Positions 1 through 10,680 of a stretch of DNA of 64,000 nucleotides are shown here, piece after piece. Position numbers and translations under genes: made by a program. Where the stretch lies: contig CM039211.1 in the NCBI GenBank assembly GCA_008360975.2, positions 71,259,965 through 71,323,964 of the forward strand, in the 5' to 3' direction. Origin of the DNA: Lichenostomus cassidix. Its lineage: Eukaryota; Chordata; Aves; Passeriformes; Meliphagidae. The notes beneath the pieces are model-generated. The model did not search any database. It was not told where the DNA came from and was given only the letters and a program-made list of their open reading frames with translations. Position 1 is the first letter of the stretch, and every line of letters starts with the position of its first letter.

Positions 1-790
1 GTCCATGGGGAAACAGAATCGAAACTTCATAGCAGTCTTTTGACTTGATGTGCTGGTGAAATATGTTGTTAGGTCCTAGTGTGAGAAGAACTACAAGTTG
101 CAAGGAGGGCTCTGCTGTGGAAATACTCTTAGTTGGGCTGCCACATTCCACCCTTTAATTGCTCTGTCAGTCTAGTAAAACATAATTAAACCTGGAGAAA
201 TTTGGGTCCACTGAGCATTTATTCTATTAAATAGTTCATGTTGATTTGTATATAGAGTGGAGACATTTGTGAACTACTACACATCTCTGCATGCTGGATT
301 GCTTCCATTTGCACTTTTAAAAGCTGCTATATGAACAGACAACAGCTTTTCGAGCTGAAAATGAGTGTGAACTATTCCATAAGTTAGCAAGGAGGTAATT
401 TTTTTCTTCCTATTTATCAAGTTTGCTAGTCTCAGTGCCTCACCTTGTTCATCATCCATGTGTAAAATTATATTAAAATAGCATGAAGAGTTGCAATTTA
501 AAGATGTGCAATCCAGGAAATTCACACAAATGTTGTAACTTCTTCTTTGACTCAACCTCATCAGCTGGTGTTGCTTTGGTGTACAAAGTTTTGTCAAGAG
601 GCTTCAAATAGGACACATCTCTACCTAAAGTGCCTTTTGTCATATAGGAAAAAAAAAAAGAATCATTAAGGGAAGAGATGAAGGCTAGAACTGAAAGACA
701 CTGGATATTGTAATATCACCAGCCTTCTTACATGACAAAGGGTTGTATAAACTAGGTCAAATCACAAGGAAAGTGTGGAGTGCATTGACC
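1..790. other. AT-rich sequence, no gene recognised
   Basis: No repeat family, RNA gene or convincing exon is visible. The longest frame is 106 codons at 277-597 on the minus strand, with no recognisable domain, so it is read as chance. A short A run lies near 649-658. Confidence 0.5.
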
Positions 791-962
791 ACAGAATAAT
801 GGAATCAGAGAACGGTTTGATTTGAAAGGGACCTTAGAGATCATCTTGGTGCAATCTCCTGCCATGGGCAGAGACATCTTTTACTAGACCAGGTTGGTTC
901 AAAACCCATCCAACCTGGCCTTGAACACTTCCAGGGATGGGGCAGCCACAGCCTCTCTGGAT
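791..962 (-). mobile_element. CR1 LINE 3' fragment
   Basis: The plus strand reads the reverse complement of an avian CR1 3' end: a degraded ATTCTATG-type terminus, then the diagnostic blocks 'gccatgggcagagacatc', 'aacctggccttgaacac' and 'agggatggggcagccacag'. It is about 170 bp, strongly 5'-truncated, with no coding part left. The terminal repeat is diverged, which suggests an old copy. Confidence 0.9.
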
Positions 963-1206
963 GGTGACAGTGACAAAGACCAAGGGTACCAATTGCTTCA
1001 TGCTATACCAGCATCCCTGGTGAGCTCATAATGAGCAATTAGCTGGAACTCTGAATGTTGCTGATAATTCTGTCTTCTCAGGCACGCTGTGGTCCTTCAT
1101 TTTATGGTCTGATATTTCCCACACAGTGGACTAAGTATGCCTAGGACTAAAACACTGTTAGATTTCCCTTAATGCAGATAATGATATAATTATTATTCCG
1201 ACCACC

Positions 1207-1287
1207 TCATAGAATCATTAAGGTTGGAAATTACCTCTAAGATCATCGAGTCCAAACATTAATCCAGCACTGTCAAGTCCATGAACA
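1207..1287 (-). mobile_element. CR1 LINE short 3' fragment, second subfamily type
   Basis: The stretch beginning 'agaatcattaaggttggaa' and continuing 'gatcatcgagtccaa' matches the 3' end of a CR1 subfamily distinct from the copy at 791-962. The same signature recurs at 53520. Only about 80 bp is recognisable. It lies beside the LTR-like element at 1430-1720. Confidence 0.75.
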
Positions 1288-1429
1288 ATAATGTGTCTTG
1301 ATGTTTTGAGTGAAGGGAAAGACATATTTCTTCCCCACTTAACTTCAGTGTTCCCAGAACAATTTGTCCTTCTTGGTTAAATGTTTTGAAAGTATTACAG
1401 AGCAGCACTGGCAGTGCTCTCTTTTTGCT

Positions 1430-1720
1430 TAGTGCTGTGCAAGTGACTACCTGTCGCTGTTGAGCAGCTAGCAGAGTAATGAAGGCACCAGTTCTCAGTG
1501 GCAAGAAGGAATGACCTTTATTGTTTTGATTTCATCACATATATAGAGTTCTCAAAAGTCACCCAGATTGGTCAGTCAGAAGCTTTCCCCCAGGCCTGAT
1601 TGGCCAGGTTTGCACTGTCCAAGTTCTGGGACACTGTTCCAATAACATCCAAACTTTATCTTTATTTATAAAACACAAGAAGAATTCTCGTGGGAAAAAC
1701 CTGTGCTAGCCACAACTACC
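1430..1720 (-). mobile_element. Probable endogenous retrovirus solo LTR, alpharetrovirus-like promoter
   Basis: Read on the minus strand this is a compact polymerase II promoter with a poly(A) signal. CCAAT boxes lie at 1599-1603 and 1567-1571, a TATA box (ctatatat) at 1539-1546, and AATAAA at 1517-1522, followed by 'ggtcattcc'. AATAAA just downstream of TATA and close to the expected start site is the arrangement of avian alpharetrovirus LTRs. The 5' edge is uncertain and U3 could extend toward 1930 or beyond. No gag, pol or env reading is seen on either side, so a solo LTR is most likely. Family assignment is an inference from architecture, and the terminal TG/CA and target duplication were not located. 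Confidence 0.55.
1517..1603 (-). promoter_or_regulatory. CCAAT-CCAAT-TATA-AATAAA promoter and polyadenylation block
   Basis: Two inverted CCAAT boxes sit about 25 and 57 bp upstream of a TATA element, and a canonical AATAAA sits about 20 bp downstream of TATA, all on the minus strand. This is the core of the LTR-like element. If active, transcription would run toward position 1. Confidence 0.55.
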
Positions 1721-2899
1721 TTGTTTTCAGCTCACCCTGATTCCTCACACAGACTATGCAGATCTACTCTGCTCTGGAGGGCAGTGGATGCACAGCCAGT
1801 GAGGGCTGTGAAGAAAGGGAGTAAAGAGGATCATCATGTTGTTCATCCATGCATTGCTGAGCAAAGACGTCCAGAGAGCACCACTTCCAGGTGGTGCAAG
1901 GTGAAGGAGGAGCAGGAGAGGTCTTAGCAGAGGCATAACAGGGTCACATAATCAGAACAGAACCACACAAAGCAGGGCATAACAGTGGTTTTGTGGGCAA
2001 TATTATAAGGCAATGTCATGTTAAAACAGTCCAAACATTTTGAATTACAGTCCTGTTGCAGTATAGATACATCTCACCTGACTTGCCTCTCTCAGTTCCA
2101 ACCCATCTCTTTTTAGGCAGAAACACTCCCCCTGTTTATATGCTGTTATATCCCTGGACTCTTTGTGGTTTACACTGAATTTAGTCCATGAGAAATTAAG
2201 GAATTCAGGTTTAATAGCATTTTTAAAAATACAACAATAATATGTATATATACATAGTGAAACTACTGAAGCTTCACATATAGCCCCTTGAAACAGGCAG
2301 GCATATTTCCCTCAGGGATAGTTCCTAAACTCTTCAAGATGAAAATAATAATAATAAAATTATATAGTACAGACTGGACATTGTTAATGTTGGCATACAT
2401 AGTGAATAAAATTATTATAAAACTCAGGAGGCAAGCCTAAATATTAGGAAAAAATGCCTGCTAGAGGAAAGGTCTGCTGTAAAAATAGCATGAACTGGTG
2501 TTGTTGGAAGTTTAGATTATTCCTGAAGCCATTCCAGTAATTTCTGTGCATGTGGGAGATCATGGGTTAAATCAACAGACATGCAAGAATTTACAGAAGA
2601 ATTTCTTGCTGAGGAGTTGCATCTCCTTATGTGAGGGGCTGAATTTGGTCCTTGATTTTGAAGAATTGGCTTGAAGCTAAATAAGTTTCAGAATTAGTCA
2701 CACATTTTCAGATCCCCGTGGCTCCTACATAAGAACAAGTTCAGCTGCCCCTGGAGGTGAGAATGTAGGAAGTAAATTAAAGCAATCTTTTGCCATTAAG
2801 CTAGTGTGTACATTGAGATTAATTTTTGGTGCCAGCAGGGCTTTGCTGTGAGGATGCTCTCAGCAGGGCTGCAGTCCTAACCTATGGCTGTTGCTATAG
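1721..2899. other. Unassigned sequence next to the LTR-like element
   Basis: No gene recognised. The first part (to about 1930) may belong to the U3 region of the neighbouring LTR. Complementary frames of 74 and 60 codons at 1703-1936 show no domain. A short AAT-rich run lies near 2344-2360. Confidence 0.4.
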
Positions 2900-3345
2900 G
2901 GAAAAAAAAACTGTCAGAAAATGGGTGCAACGGCACCAAAAGGGGAAACACTCCTTGATACAGCTTAAATTAATGCTAATTAAAATAAGAAATAGGTAGC
3001 AGGAGGGAGATGGCAGTGTTAATCAGCATACTATAAGGCAGGGGGTTGGAAATGCTCCACTAGGATCTGCGCCTGTACAGCTCGGTTTGTTTACAACAAA
3101 CAAAATCTTCTCAGCTACTGTTACCGTAGCCATGGCAACAGTATTGAGGTTATATCTATCAACAAAGAGAGCAAAACAAAGATAAGGCTGGTGTTTAATA
3201 AAGATGAGCCATGATAATTATACACCAGGCAAAAGACGGCTGCAAAACGAATAGCCTGTGCCCCCAATTTACGTGACATTACCTCTGCAAAAACAGGAAT
3301 TAGATAAATTTGTGACACCAGTGTCACCATTCCCCTCCTAGGTGG
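2900..3345. promoter_or_regulatory. Candidate conserved noncoding element with RFX and forkhead sites
   Basis: This is single-copy-looking sequence with clustered transcription-factor motifs. A forkhead core TGTTTAC is at 3088-3094. A perfect RFX X-box (GTNRCC-N2-RGYAAC) is at 3126-3139, read gtagccatggcaac. A GATA core (agataagg) lies near 3179-3186. RFX plus forkhead (FOXJ1-type) sites are the known signature of ciliary gene control. The motifs are seen directly. Conservation and function are inferred, and no ciliary gene is identified in the window. Confidence 0.35.
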
Positions 3346-6300
3346 TCAAAAGGCATTAAGCATACTCCCACTGCCTTTAAATATTACGCAGGGATGTAAA
3401 CTCCTTGCCCTCTTATTTATTCCATGTGTAAGTCATGATGGTTTGGGTGCAACAGTGACATCTGAGGTTGTGCCAGAGAGCACCAGAAAAGCATTGTTGA
3501 GGCTCACAGGCACAATTTATCCAAATAGAAGAAATAATATATTATGAAGAAGTATCATTTATACCACTCGGGATATACGCCAAATGCTACTGAATTTTAT
3601 CTGCTTATCTATTGACTGTGCTCCTCTCATTTCCTTGCACATTTTGCTATTAGCACAAAATGTCCATGTGGTCCTTTGTGAAGAGGTTATGTGTGATTCA
3701 CTTCCCTGGGAATGAAGTCAGCTTGTCTACAGGACAAGAGACTGAGCAGCAGGAGTCTTCAGATGTCCTCACCCCAACTCCCCATTCCACAGCTAGGGAC
3801 CTGCAGGAGAAGCTGTGCTCCAGAAATGGAAATGAGAGTAGGAGATTAAAGGATTGGTGACTGTGGAAGTCTTTGCTCCAGCTACTCACATCTGACATAT
3901 TGATCCTTATCTAATCTGAGAGGACTCATTGGGAATGACTCAAGCTCAATTTTAGGAGGACATTTTGTTGTAGGACTTCAGTTAACCCATACAGCAGGGG
4001 GATAAAAAACCCCACAATTCAAATAATTGGAGTAAAAGGGAAGAGAAAATTCTTTCAAACAGAGTTGTCTGATGGAATTACCCATGCCAAAAATCCAGCC
4101 AATCATCTGGCCATCCGGGGTCCAGGAAATTCTCAAGAAGGGCAAGAATCCCTGTTGGTCCCAGGTCATATCTAACAGTCCTAAGCAGATTTTCAGGATG
4201 TCATAGGATACATAAAACATAATGTAGATATGACTGACTATATTTAGAGTGATGAATTCCTCTTTCAACCTCTATCAACCTGCTTTAGATTTTACAGCAT
4301 GTGATTTTTTTTTAAGATAGATTATTTAAGATCACTTGTCTTTAATCATCTAAAAGCTAGGAGCTCAGCCTAAGAAATTAGTTGACTAGACTACCTCATT
4401 AGTAGCTACAGAGAGACCAGCCCTGCCATAAAATGACTCATCACATCTAAAGATAGATGTCTAAGATGAGTCACCCTCTGAAGGCTTTCTGCTGAGCAGA
4501 AAGATTAAACGACTAACTTAAAGCAAGCATATATCTCTTAGGTGGCTCTGTTAAAGTGAGATAAATTTTAAGTGCCTTCATAACTTCTTGTAATGATTCC
4601 TTCATTTTATTTAGTAATGGTTTTATTATTTTAAAGTAGTTGAAGAGAGTATCTGGTGTTGTTTGCTTTACATGTTTTTACCAGTCAGCAAAAATTAGGG
4701 AGATGTTGTTAGAAAAAGACGGCAAGGGATCTTTCTCTGATCTTGAAGTCAAATGATAAAGTTTAGCTGAATTAATTTATACAGCATTATATTTTGCATT
4801 TGGTCAGTGTCCTGGACAGGACCAGCCATCATGGTTCTTACATATAATTTTATTTTTCTCAAAATATTTGACAGCGTGTGGTTCAATTGCGGATGATGAG
4901 AGAGTCTTACATCACATGAAGCTTAGAGCTTTTGTTTCTTGATTTTTGGTCATGAAGACAGGCATGGTTCTCTCAGAAAATAATTTTAGAACTGGTGGAG
5001 TGTATGGAGATAAATGAAAACCATGTCTATGTTTTACCCATATAACCCATTAGACCTAATCCTTAAGTATTAATTCCCATAAATTGTGGCTCACATAATA
5101 ATAGGTGGCATGGCCAAAAAAAAACTCTCTGAGTGTGCAAGCAAAATAAATAAATTATGCAGAATTCCAGTATAGGCATTGTCAAAGCAACTATTAACTT
5201 CAATGACATAGCAATTTTTGCTCCAGTTTTCTCTTAGCTTCAGTGAATCTGGGCGAAGTCAAGTGTGGTAAAACTATTTAAACTATGAGTATGCATCTAT
5301 AAGGTAAGTGCCTAAGGGTGAAAAACTTGTGTGCTAATGTAGTTTTGTAGTGTAACTACCTGAGAGGAAATAGATGAGGAATTTATTTGCTGCTCAGCAA
5401 AGAGCAGGTAATAAAACAAAGGAAAAAAAATCCACTGAGCACTAAAAAAGTGTTTTTACATTATATAATGATATGTAGTGTCTCAGGGTGTTCCAGAGAG
5501 ATAAAATCCTTTACTTTTCAAATCTGGCTTAACAGAAACTCAAATTTGCCATCTGAAATTAGGAACTGAAATTCTTTCAGTGGCTTTAGGTATAATCATC
5601 CAACTCTTTCATTACGACTTGCAAACCAGAGTTGCAAACTCTGTCCACTAAATCCCCCTCTAGGAAGGTGAAGACTGTGGAATGATTCTTGTGCTCCTGT
5701 CCTCCTGGATATGAAATGCTGTAAGTCTCCAACACACAATCACACTAAAAGAGAATTAAAATGTGACAGAAATCGCCAGTTGCAGAATTAATTTTGTCCT
5801 GGGCATGGTGGATTTCCCACTGGAGCCTTTCAGAGGTGCCTCTCCACCAATTGATCAGAAGCCTATGTACTTATTTTAGGAGTGTTGCTTCTTTTGCCCC
5901 ATAAAATTGAAGTTTCTGTTGCATGTCTCAGCTCAGCTAAGCAAATACCTTCCAATGCTTTCTACAGCAACTTGTTTGACTGGTTTTTTACACTTATTCT
6001 TTCAGGAAAAATTTAAATCAATACAGGACAATTTATGGCATATTTTATTGCTGATTGATCACTGTTCGGGCTGTAAGATGGACATGAATTTCCTACTTCC
6101 TCTCTCTGCTCCCTAGTAACTTGTATCTAATGATTCCCATGGGAAAATCCATGCTTGAACATTTTGTGTCTGATTATCTTCTTTTTCATCTATTTAGAAC
6201 TCGTGAGCATCTCAAAACATTTTGTTAAATGTTTTGGTTTCTTGTTTAATTGTCAAGCAAGGAAAAGGTTGTTGATTTTTCACAATGGACTTATCCCTTC

Positions 6301-6679
6301 TCCAGCAATTTCTTTTAAACAGAGACAGTTTTTAAACTTCAGGCAACAAAAGGCACTTTCCATATATGCTTTCCTGGAGAAAATTTTATTCTAGATTGTA
6401 TCTTCATTAAAGAAATTTTTCCCCTATGCATATATGAAAACCAGTGGAACTAATTTTCAAAAATGAGCGTGAATTGAAATAGGAAACAAGCAACAGAAAA
6501 AAAGAAGTTCTGCAAAGACTAAGAAGACAGATGTAGTTTGGATACCTGCCTTGAATCTGGAACAGCTAATTTAATTACTGACAGTGTTACAGACTCCTTG
6601 GCTTGAAAAAATCAATTTACCCCTGTATTCCAATACTACATTAAGCTAAAGCATGTTCTTCCATTTGAGTTTACTTTGT
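3346..6679. other. AT-rich sequence, nothing recognised
   Basis: I see no repeat family and no convincing exon. Open frames are at most 96 codons, lack domains, and often overlap each other on opposite strands. Only short homopolymer runs stand out (T near 4307-4315, A near 5116-5124 and 5421-5430). Confidence 0.5.
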
Positions 6680-6882
6680 CTGGTTTTGGGTTTGGTTTTT
6701 TTTGGTTTGGTTTGTTTGTTTGTTTGTTTGTTTGGGGTTTTTTTTGGGTTTTGGGGTTTTTTTTTGTTTTGTTCTTTTGTTTATTTTTTGGGGTTTTTGT
6801 TTGATTAGTTGGTTGGTTGGTTGGCTGGATTGGTTTGGATTTGGGGTTTTTTTTTTGGTTTTTTTTAGGGGTTTTTTTTGTT
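6680..6882. repeat. G/T-rich low-complexity tract with G runs
   Basis: The plus strand is almost only G and T. It has a (GTTT)n stretch near 6710-6735, a (GGTT)n stretch near 6809-6825, and about seven runs of three or four G separated by T tracts. Frames across it give Phe/Gly/Val/Trp-rich strings, or Lys/Pro/Thr/Asn strings on the other strand; these are translations of the repeat, not proteins. Similar tracts occur at 28951-29045 and, inverted, at 41508-41676 and 25661-25750. Confidence 0.9.
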
Positions 6883-7720
6883 CTAGTCTTCTTTTTAACT
6901 CTGTCTACCAAACACCATAGAATACATCTTAATATCAGTAAAGGCTTTAATGAAGGACTTGTGAGCTTACATGGGTTTGCTACATGGATAAATGGGGTTT
7001 CTGTAGACTGGATGAGGTTGAAACCTTCCGTGTTCCCTCTGTCACCACAGGATGCCTATAACCCTGCATCGTTTTTATGACAATATTTCAGAAAACATTA
7101 ACAACCTGTGAGTCCAGATCTCAGAAAAGATGGAGAAAAACACCTCTTGATCTTGATGGATCTGTTGGAGAGCTCAGCCCAACCAGAGGTGCAAGTACAA
7201 GTACAAGCATACAGCTTTCCCTAGCTTTAAGAGGGATGTAAAACCCTCTTATAACATGTAGAGTGTACATACATCTATGTAGAGTCTACATACAGGCAAT
7301 TTCTGTCTAAGCTGCAGTTTTAACCTGTGGCAGTAACTTTATTCTCTGCAACAGAATCTTAGGCAACCAATTTGTGCACAGACTCATAGAGCTGAGAAAT
7401 AATCCAAGGCCAGGCTGAGCTCCATCCACTGTGCTGGAGAAAAGCTCAAGGCAAAAATAAAAATTGCTTTGGAGTTTATTAGACACAGATGTAGGTCTTG
7501 ATCTGGAGGATGTAAAGACGAGGTTAGGTTATGAAGAAAGACCTGCAATGTTCTGATCCATTACTGCAGTGACCCCCTTCAACTGGTACAGTGTTTTAAC
7601 TGTGTTCAGACCCAGAAGTGGCCAAAATCTCCTACAATAGATACCAAAACTCTCTAGAAGATATACTTGTTTTTATATTAATTAGAAAATATTTCTTTGA
7701 TTTTCTATTAGGGCTTTAGA
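6883..7720. other. Unique sequence, nothing recognised
   Basis: No known repeat or exon is seen. A small direct repetition (caagtacaagtacaagc) lies near 7192-7208. Confidence 0.45.
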
Positions 7721-8010
7721 TGGAATCACAGAATCATAGAATGGTTTGAGTTGGAAATGACCTAAAAAAACACCTCATTCCATCCCCTGCAATGGGCAGG
7801 GACACCTTCCACTATCCCAGGTTGCTCCAAGCCCTGTCCAACCTGGCCTTTGACACTGCCAGGGATGGGGAAGCCACAGTTTCTCTGGGCACCCTGTGCC
7901 TCACTTCCTTCACAGAACAGAATTTCTTCCCAATATCTCATTTAACCCCACCCTTATAAAGCCATTTTGCTCCCCCTCTCCTACCATGGCCTGCCATTAT
8001 AAAAAGATCT
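7721..8010 (-). mobile_element. CR1 LINE 3' fragment
   Basis: The plus strand opens with 'cacagaatcatagaatgg', the inverted 3' terminal repeat, and continues through 'gcagggacaccttccacta', 'ccaacctggcctttgacac' and 'gaatttcttcccaatatct'. About 290 bp of 3' UTR is kept and similarity fades after 7990. This is one of the better preserved tails in the window. Confidence 0.93.
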
Positions 8011-8387
8011 TCAGAGACCATCAGGTCAGGAGTCAGGCTTGACTATACCTCTGCACAAAAATGACAACTCAATTGACAAGGGATAGTAAAAATCTAGAAA
8101 ACTTACTGGAGTCCTTTCCACTCCATGGTTGCCTTCCATCTTCCTGATACCCCTTGCCTCCAAGGGCTTTGTGTTTGGGTTAAGAGAGACACCTTGGACT
8201 GCCTTACCAGATGGCCAGGGGGAAAAAATTCTCTAAATGAGTAATGGAAAATCTAGGCTGAAACCAAGGGTGGTGAGATCTATTAGCATGGAGACTGATC
8301 TCTAGAGAGAAACAGTGGAAACTGTTGCATGAGTCATTTCAAAGTGGACTGTAAAAAGCACTGGAAAATATACCACAGGGAATAATC

Positions 8388-8714
8388 TTGCACTGGATGA
8401 GGGATAATGTAAGTGATTTACGCTTACAGGTCTTTTCCATCTTTAATTTTGATGAATCTGTGATCCCCAGAAAAACAAGCTTATTTCCTCGGTTTAATAT
8501 ACCACAATCTGGAAGAGAATATGACAGAAGTGTTTGGGGATGTGATCTTTCATACAGCCCAGTGAATGCCAGAAATCAAGCTGCCAGCACACAATACCAT
8601 TTTGTCACTGTCACTGATCCACACAACAAGACAGACAAAAGATTTGTGATTCTGGGTGGATTTGAGGAGAGTATTCTCCTTCCCCCCCACACCCAGCCCC
8701 CCCTTATTAAGTGA
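8388..8714 (+). other. Unexplained 108-codon open frame, possible exon
   Basis: I do not recognise this. From about residue 15 the translation has mixed, non-repetitive composition including FNFDES, SGREYDRSVWG and DPHNKTDKRF, unlike the low-complexity frames elsewhere. The coding-like part starts just after 'cgcttacag' (AG at 8428-8429), a possible splice acceptor. No strong donor was found near 8656-8672. The frame ends in a C-rich stretch at 8684-8703. It could be an exon, a fossil exon or chance. No membrane segment or catalytic motif is visible. Confidence 0.2.
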
Positions 8715-9415
8715 AAGCTCAGACCATATGACCCATGCTAAATCTCTGCAAAAAATACATAAAATTGATTCCCATTACTTCCATTTCACAATGCATTGTT
8801 CCTCCTAATTTCTCTGGCCCACGGTCTGTTTGCTAATGGAATGTTGTCTACATTGTCTGCAAGAACATTAAAAGATACTTTGGCTCATTGTTTTTGCCTT
8901 AAGTGAGCACTTTTGTTGCCCCTTTTGTAAAAGATGGGAATCACCATCTGCAGGTTTTGTGGGTTTTCTATTAAAAAAAAAAAAAACAAACAAATCAGGC
9001 TAAATCACTGGAGAGCTGTGTTATTCTAAACAATTTATGAGACAGTCTGCCTCACTGTATTTCCCTGTAGAAGGGATTGGGCTGATTTTATAAATGATTT
9101 ATTACTGTTTTCTTCTGTAGGCACCAACAGACTAGACAGAAAAATCAAAGTAAATTGAATGCAAAATAATCAGTTTTCTTTCTTTACAGTGGGATTACAC
9201 ACACATCCATAGCCATACACTAAATTTTGCTAAAATGTGAAAGTAACTGGTTAATGAGAGAGAAGCTATAAAAATATCAACATAAAAATGTGTGATGGAC
9301 TAACATTAGTTGTGAATATAAAAAGTGGCAATCAAAGAAAAATTTACAGCTGCTGATGGAGAAAAACCAGCTTGTTTATTCAGTGGCTCAAGAGATTATT
9401 AGATCCAGGTGGCTC
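8715..9415. other. Unique AT-rich sequence, nothing recognised
   Basis: No repeat family or exon is seen. An A-rich run lies at about 8972-8985. Confidence 0.45.
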
Positions 9416-9506
9416 CTTTTCTTTTCTTTTCTTTTCTTTTCTTTTCTTTTCTTTTCTTTTCTTTTCTTTTCTTTTCTTTTCTTTTCTTTTCTTTTCTTTT
9501 CTTTTC

Positions 9507-9537
<31 letters not shown>

Positions 9538-9686
9538 CTTTTCTTTTCTTTTCTTTTCTTTTCTTTTCTTTTCTTTTCTTTCTTTTCTTTTCTTTTCTTT
9601 TCTTTTCTTTTCTTTTCTTTTCTTTTCTTTTCTTTTCTTTTCCTGTCTCCTCTCCTCTCCTCTCCTCTCCTCTCCCTTTTTTTTCT
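9416..9686. repeat. Compound pentanucleotide array (CTTTT)n then (CTCCT)n
   Basis: About 225 bp of nearly perfect CTTTT units is broken by one gained T run near 9511 and one contracted unit near 9580. It passes at 9641-9675 into about six TCTCC-type units, then a T/C-rich tail. The strand is pure pyrimidine for most of its length. All six frames lack stops, giving artefactual Phe/Ser/Leu or Lys/Arg/Glu frames of 107-143 codons. Confidence 0.97.
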
Positions 9687-10329
9687 CCCTTGGAAATTCT
9701 TTTCTGACTGTTGGAGGAGTTTCAGCAGGTAGTAAATTCTCATTGACTTCAGATTTGGCCTTGAGTTAATATTTGTATTTAATTTCAACCAGGAAACAAG
9801 ACCAAACCAAACAAAACAAATTCCCCACATTCAAAGGGGCAAAGCCCAAGATCAGTCAGGCTGATCCAGACATGTAATGTTTACATGCATCTGAGATTCA
9901 AAAATCAAACTTATAAACAAGGATTAGTTTTACCCAATAGTAATTTTGTTAGATGTACTGAAAAAGTGAATAAACATTTGGCTGTTAGTCCATGAGTTCC
10001 TATCCTAATTCCATTATACTTTGGCAGTCCCTAAACTAACTTTTTAGCTAGTTCAGTCATATCTAGGAGACTTATTGATATAGATTTAAAATAAGGCTAT
10101 CATTTGGTAGTGTTGTTTACAAATGCCAACTTTTTAACAAGAATTTTAAATGAAGATATCAGTTAAATTACATTTGTGCTTTCATTGTTATGCTCCATTG
10201 AAAATACTTTACCAGAACAACCCAGCCTGATGTCAAGCCAGGTTTTTTAGCCCCCATTTATAGAGAACAATGGCAGCTTGCTAATACAGCATCATGCCTG
10301 TGTTGACTGATCAGAAGTGTGCTGTTAAA
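9687..10329. other. Unique AT-rich sequence, nothing recognised
   Basis: No gene or interspersed repeat is recognised between the microsatellite and the homeobox-site-rich block. Confidence 0.45.
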
Positions 10330-10680
10330 TGTACCATTTTGTCTGCAGTCCCAGTGAGCAAGAAACCACAAACTCATTTTAATTTTGCAGAGACAAATTA
10401 AAAGAGTCAAGCGTCTTCATTACGGTGCAGCTGTCGTAAAAACTGAGATAGAAAACAGAAGTGAAAGTATCTTCAAATCACATCCATATTGGCATCTCAC
10501 AACTGCAGCCTGATTGTATTGTTAATTAATTCTCTAAATGCACAATAAGCCAAAGAGACAATTTATAAAGCATACTTGTCATTTAATTAGTAAATTAACT
10601 TTTTATCTCAAACGTTTTTCCATTTAATTAGTGGATACTGAAGGCCAAGATAACACCAGCTGGAGTTTCTAGAAAGAAAA
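10330..10680. promoter_or_regulatory. Candidate conserved noncoding element rich in TAATTA sites
   Basis: This single-copy-looking block carries several homeodomain-type cores: ttaattaa at 10522-10529 and taattag at 10584-10590 and 10625-10631. The 12-mer catttaattagt occurs twice, at 10580-10591 and 10621-10632, exactly 41 bp apart. TAATTA clusters are typical of developmental enhancers in gene deserts. Enhancer function is inferred and cross-species conservation was not tested. Confidence 0.25.

Noticed and set aside
6680..6882. Interstitial telomere repeat
   Set aside because: Vertebrate telomeres are TTAGGG; this tract lacks ordered TTAGGG units.
6636..7080. Frames of 72-91 codons, one Lys/Pro/Asn/Thr-rich
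   Set aside because: Derived from the G/T-rich tract; they end soon after leaving it.
9356..9830. Open frames of 107-143 codons on both strands
   Set aside because: They are translations of the CTTTT/CTCCT array, which contains no stop codon in any frame.
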